Shown here: positions 13,154-13,200 of the stretch, one piece after another
Numbering within the stretch: the stretch's first letter is position 1
How the letters are laid out: each line of letters opens with the position of its first letter
NCBI GenBank assembly: GCA_036446455.1
Contig: JAZFSZ010000130.1
Location: 1 to 13,200, forward strand
Direction of reading: 5' to 3'
Source: JAZFSZ01 sp036446455
GTDB taxonomy: Bacteria > Pseudomonadota > Gammaproteobacteria > Acidiferrobacterales > JAJDNE01
Length of the DNA stretch: 13,200 bases
The notes under the pieces: generated by a model
Databases searched by the model: none
Told to the model about the DNA's origin: nothing
What the model saw: only the letters and a program-made list of their open reading frames with translations
Position numbers and translations under genes: made by a program

Positions 13154-13200
13154 GCATCTATAAGCAGGTATCTCAATCCAGCTGGATCGGGATGTAGTGT

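Larger units (their letters stand above)
12837..13200 (+). repeat. Diverged duplicate of 4013-4380 (operon leader, small-subunit gene, subunit II ribosome site)
   Basis: The box TTAATGTAGATCAA aligns with 4013-4026, CCACAC.CTGCA (about 12897) with that at about 4072, CGGTGAAAACGG (about 12983) with 4150-4161, and the small-subunit gene with 4207-4347. The final bases (GGATCGGGATGTAGTGT) align with GGATCAGGAGGAAGTGC at 4366-4380. Similarity runs to the right edge, so a subunit II copy may follow outside. The former ribosome site has decayed from AGGAGG to GGGATG. Confidence 0.75.

Overview
The window looks like part of a gammaproteobacterial chromosome, probably marine or sediment-dwelling. 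The basis is the gene content (ba3-type heme-copper oxidase cluster with ctaA, ctaB and SCO, FNR/DNR-like boxes, LVIVD lipoprotein) and a tandem hairpin array of a kind I associate with gammaproteobacteria. No rRNA, tRNA or species-diagnostic gene is present, so this is inference.

Layout. Positions 1-302 hold the 3' end of an HPP-family gene and a truncated ctaA copy; both are paralogous to the intact pair at 2290-3845. The ctaA copy is cut off at an 84-bp array of three hairpins (314-397). A minus-strand LVIVD beta-propeller gene follows (508-1650), then about 640 bp of gene-poor DNA with a possible transposase remnant. The core runs from 2290 to 12108: an HPP membrane protein; heme A synthase on the opposite strand; a 46-residue single-span subunit; a CuA subunit II and a B-family subunit I; a strong terminator; ctaB and SCO overlapping by 4 bp; then a second unit made of a cytochrome b/ferredoxin/FlpD fusion, a small anchored protein and a second, very divergent heme-copper oxidase-like protein. 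The right edge (12158-13200) carries a small two-span membrane protein, a rhodanese-like remnant, and a decayed copy of the leader and small-subunit gene at 4013-4380.

How the genes work together. CtaB and CtaA make hemes O and A, SCO loads CuA, and the small subunit, subunit II and subunit I form the cytochrome c-linked terminal enzyme. Subunit I keeps every heme and CuB histidine but has Gln where the cross-linked helix-VI Tyr belongs, so NO reduction has to be considered alongside O2 reduction. The second unit is the most novel part. A diheme cytochrome b fused to two [4Fe-4S] clusters and an FlpD/MvhD domain is co-transcribed with an oxidase-like protein that keeps four histidines (three heme-type plus the helix-VI one) but has Tyr-Tyr and no His in helix VII. 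This reads as an undescribed membrane electron-transfer module joining cytoplasmic Fe-S/thiol chemistry to the membrane. FNR/DNR-like boxes before both units suggest control by low oxygen or NO.
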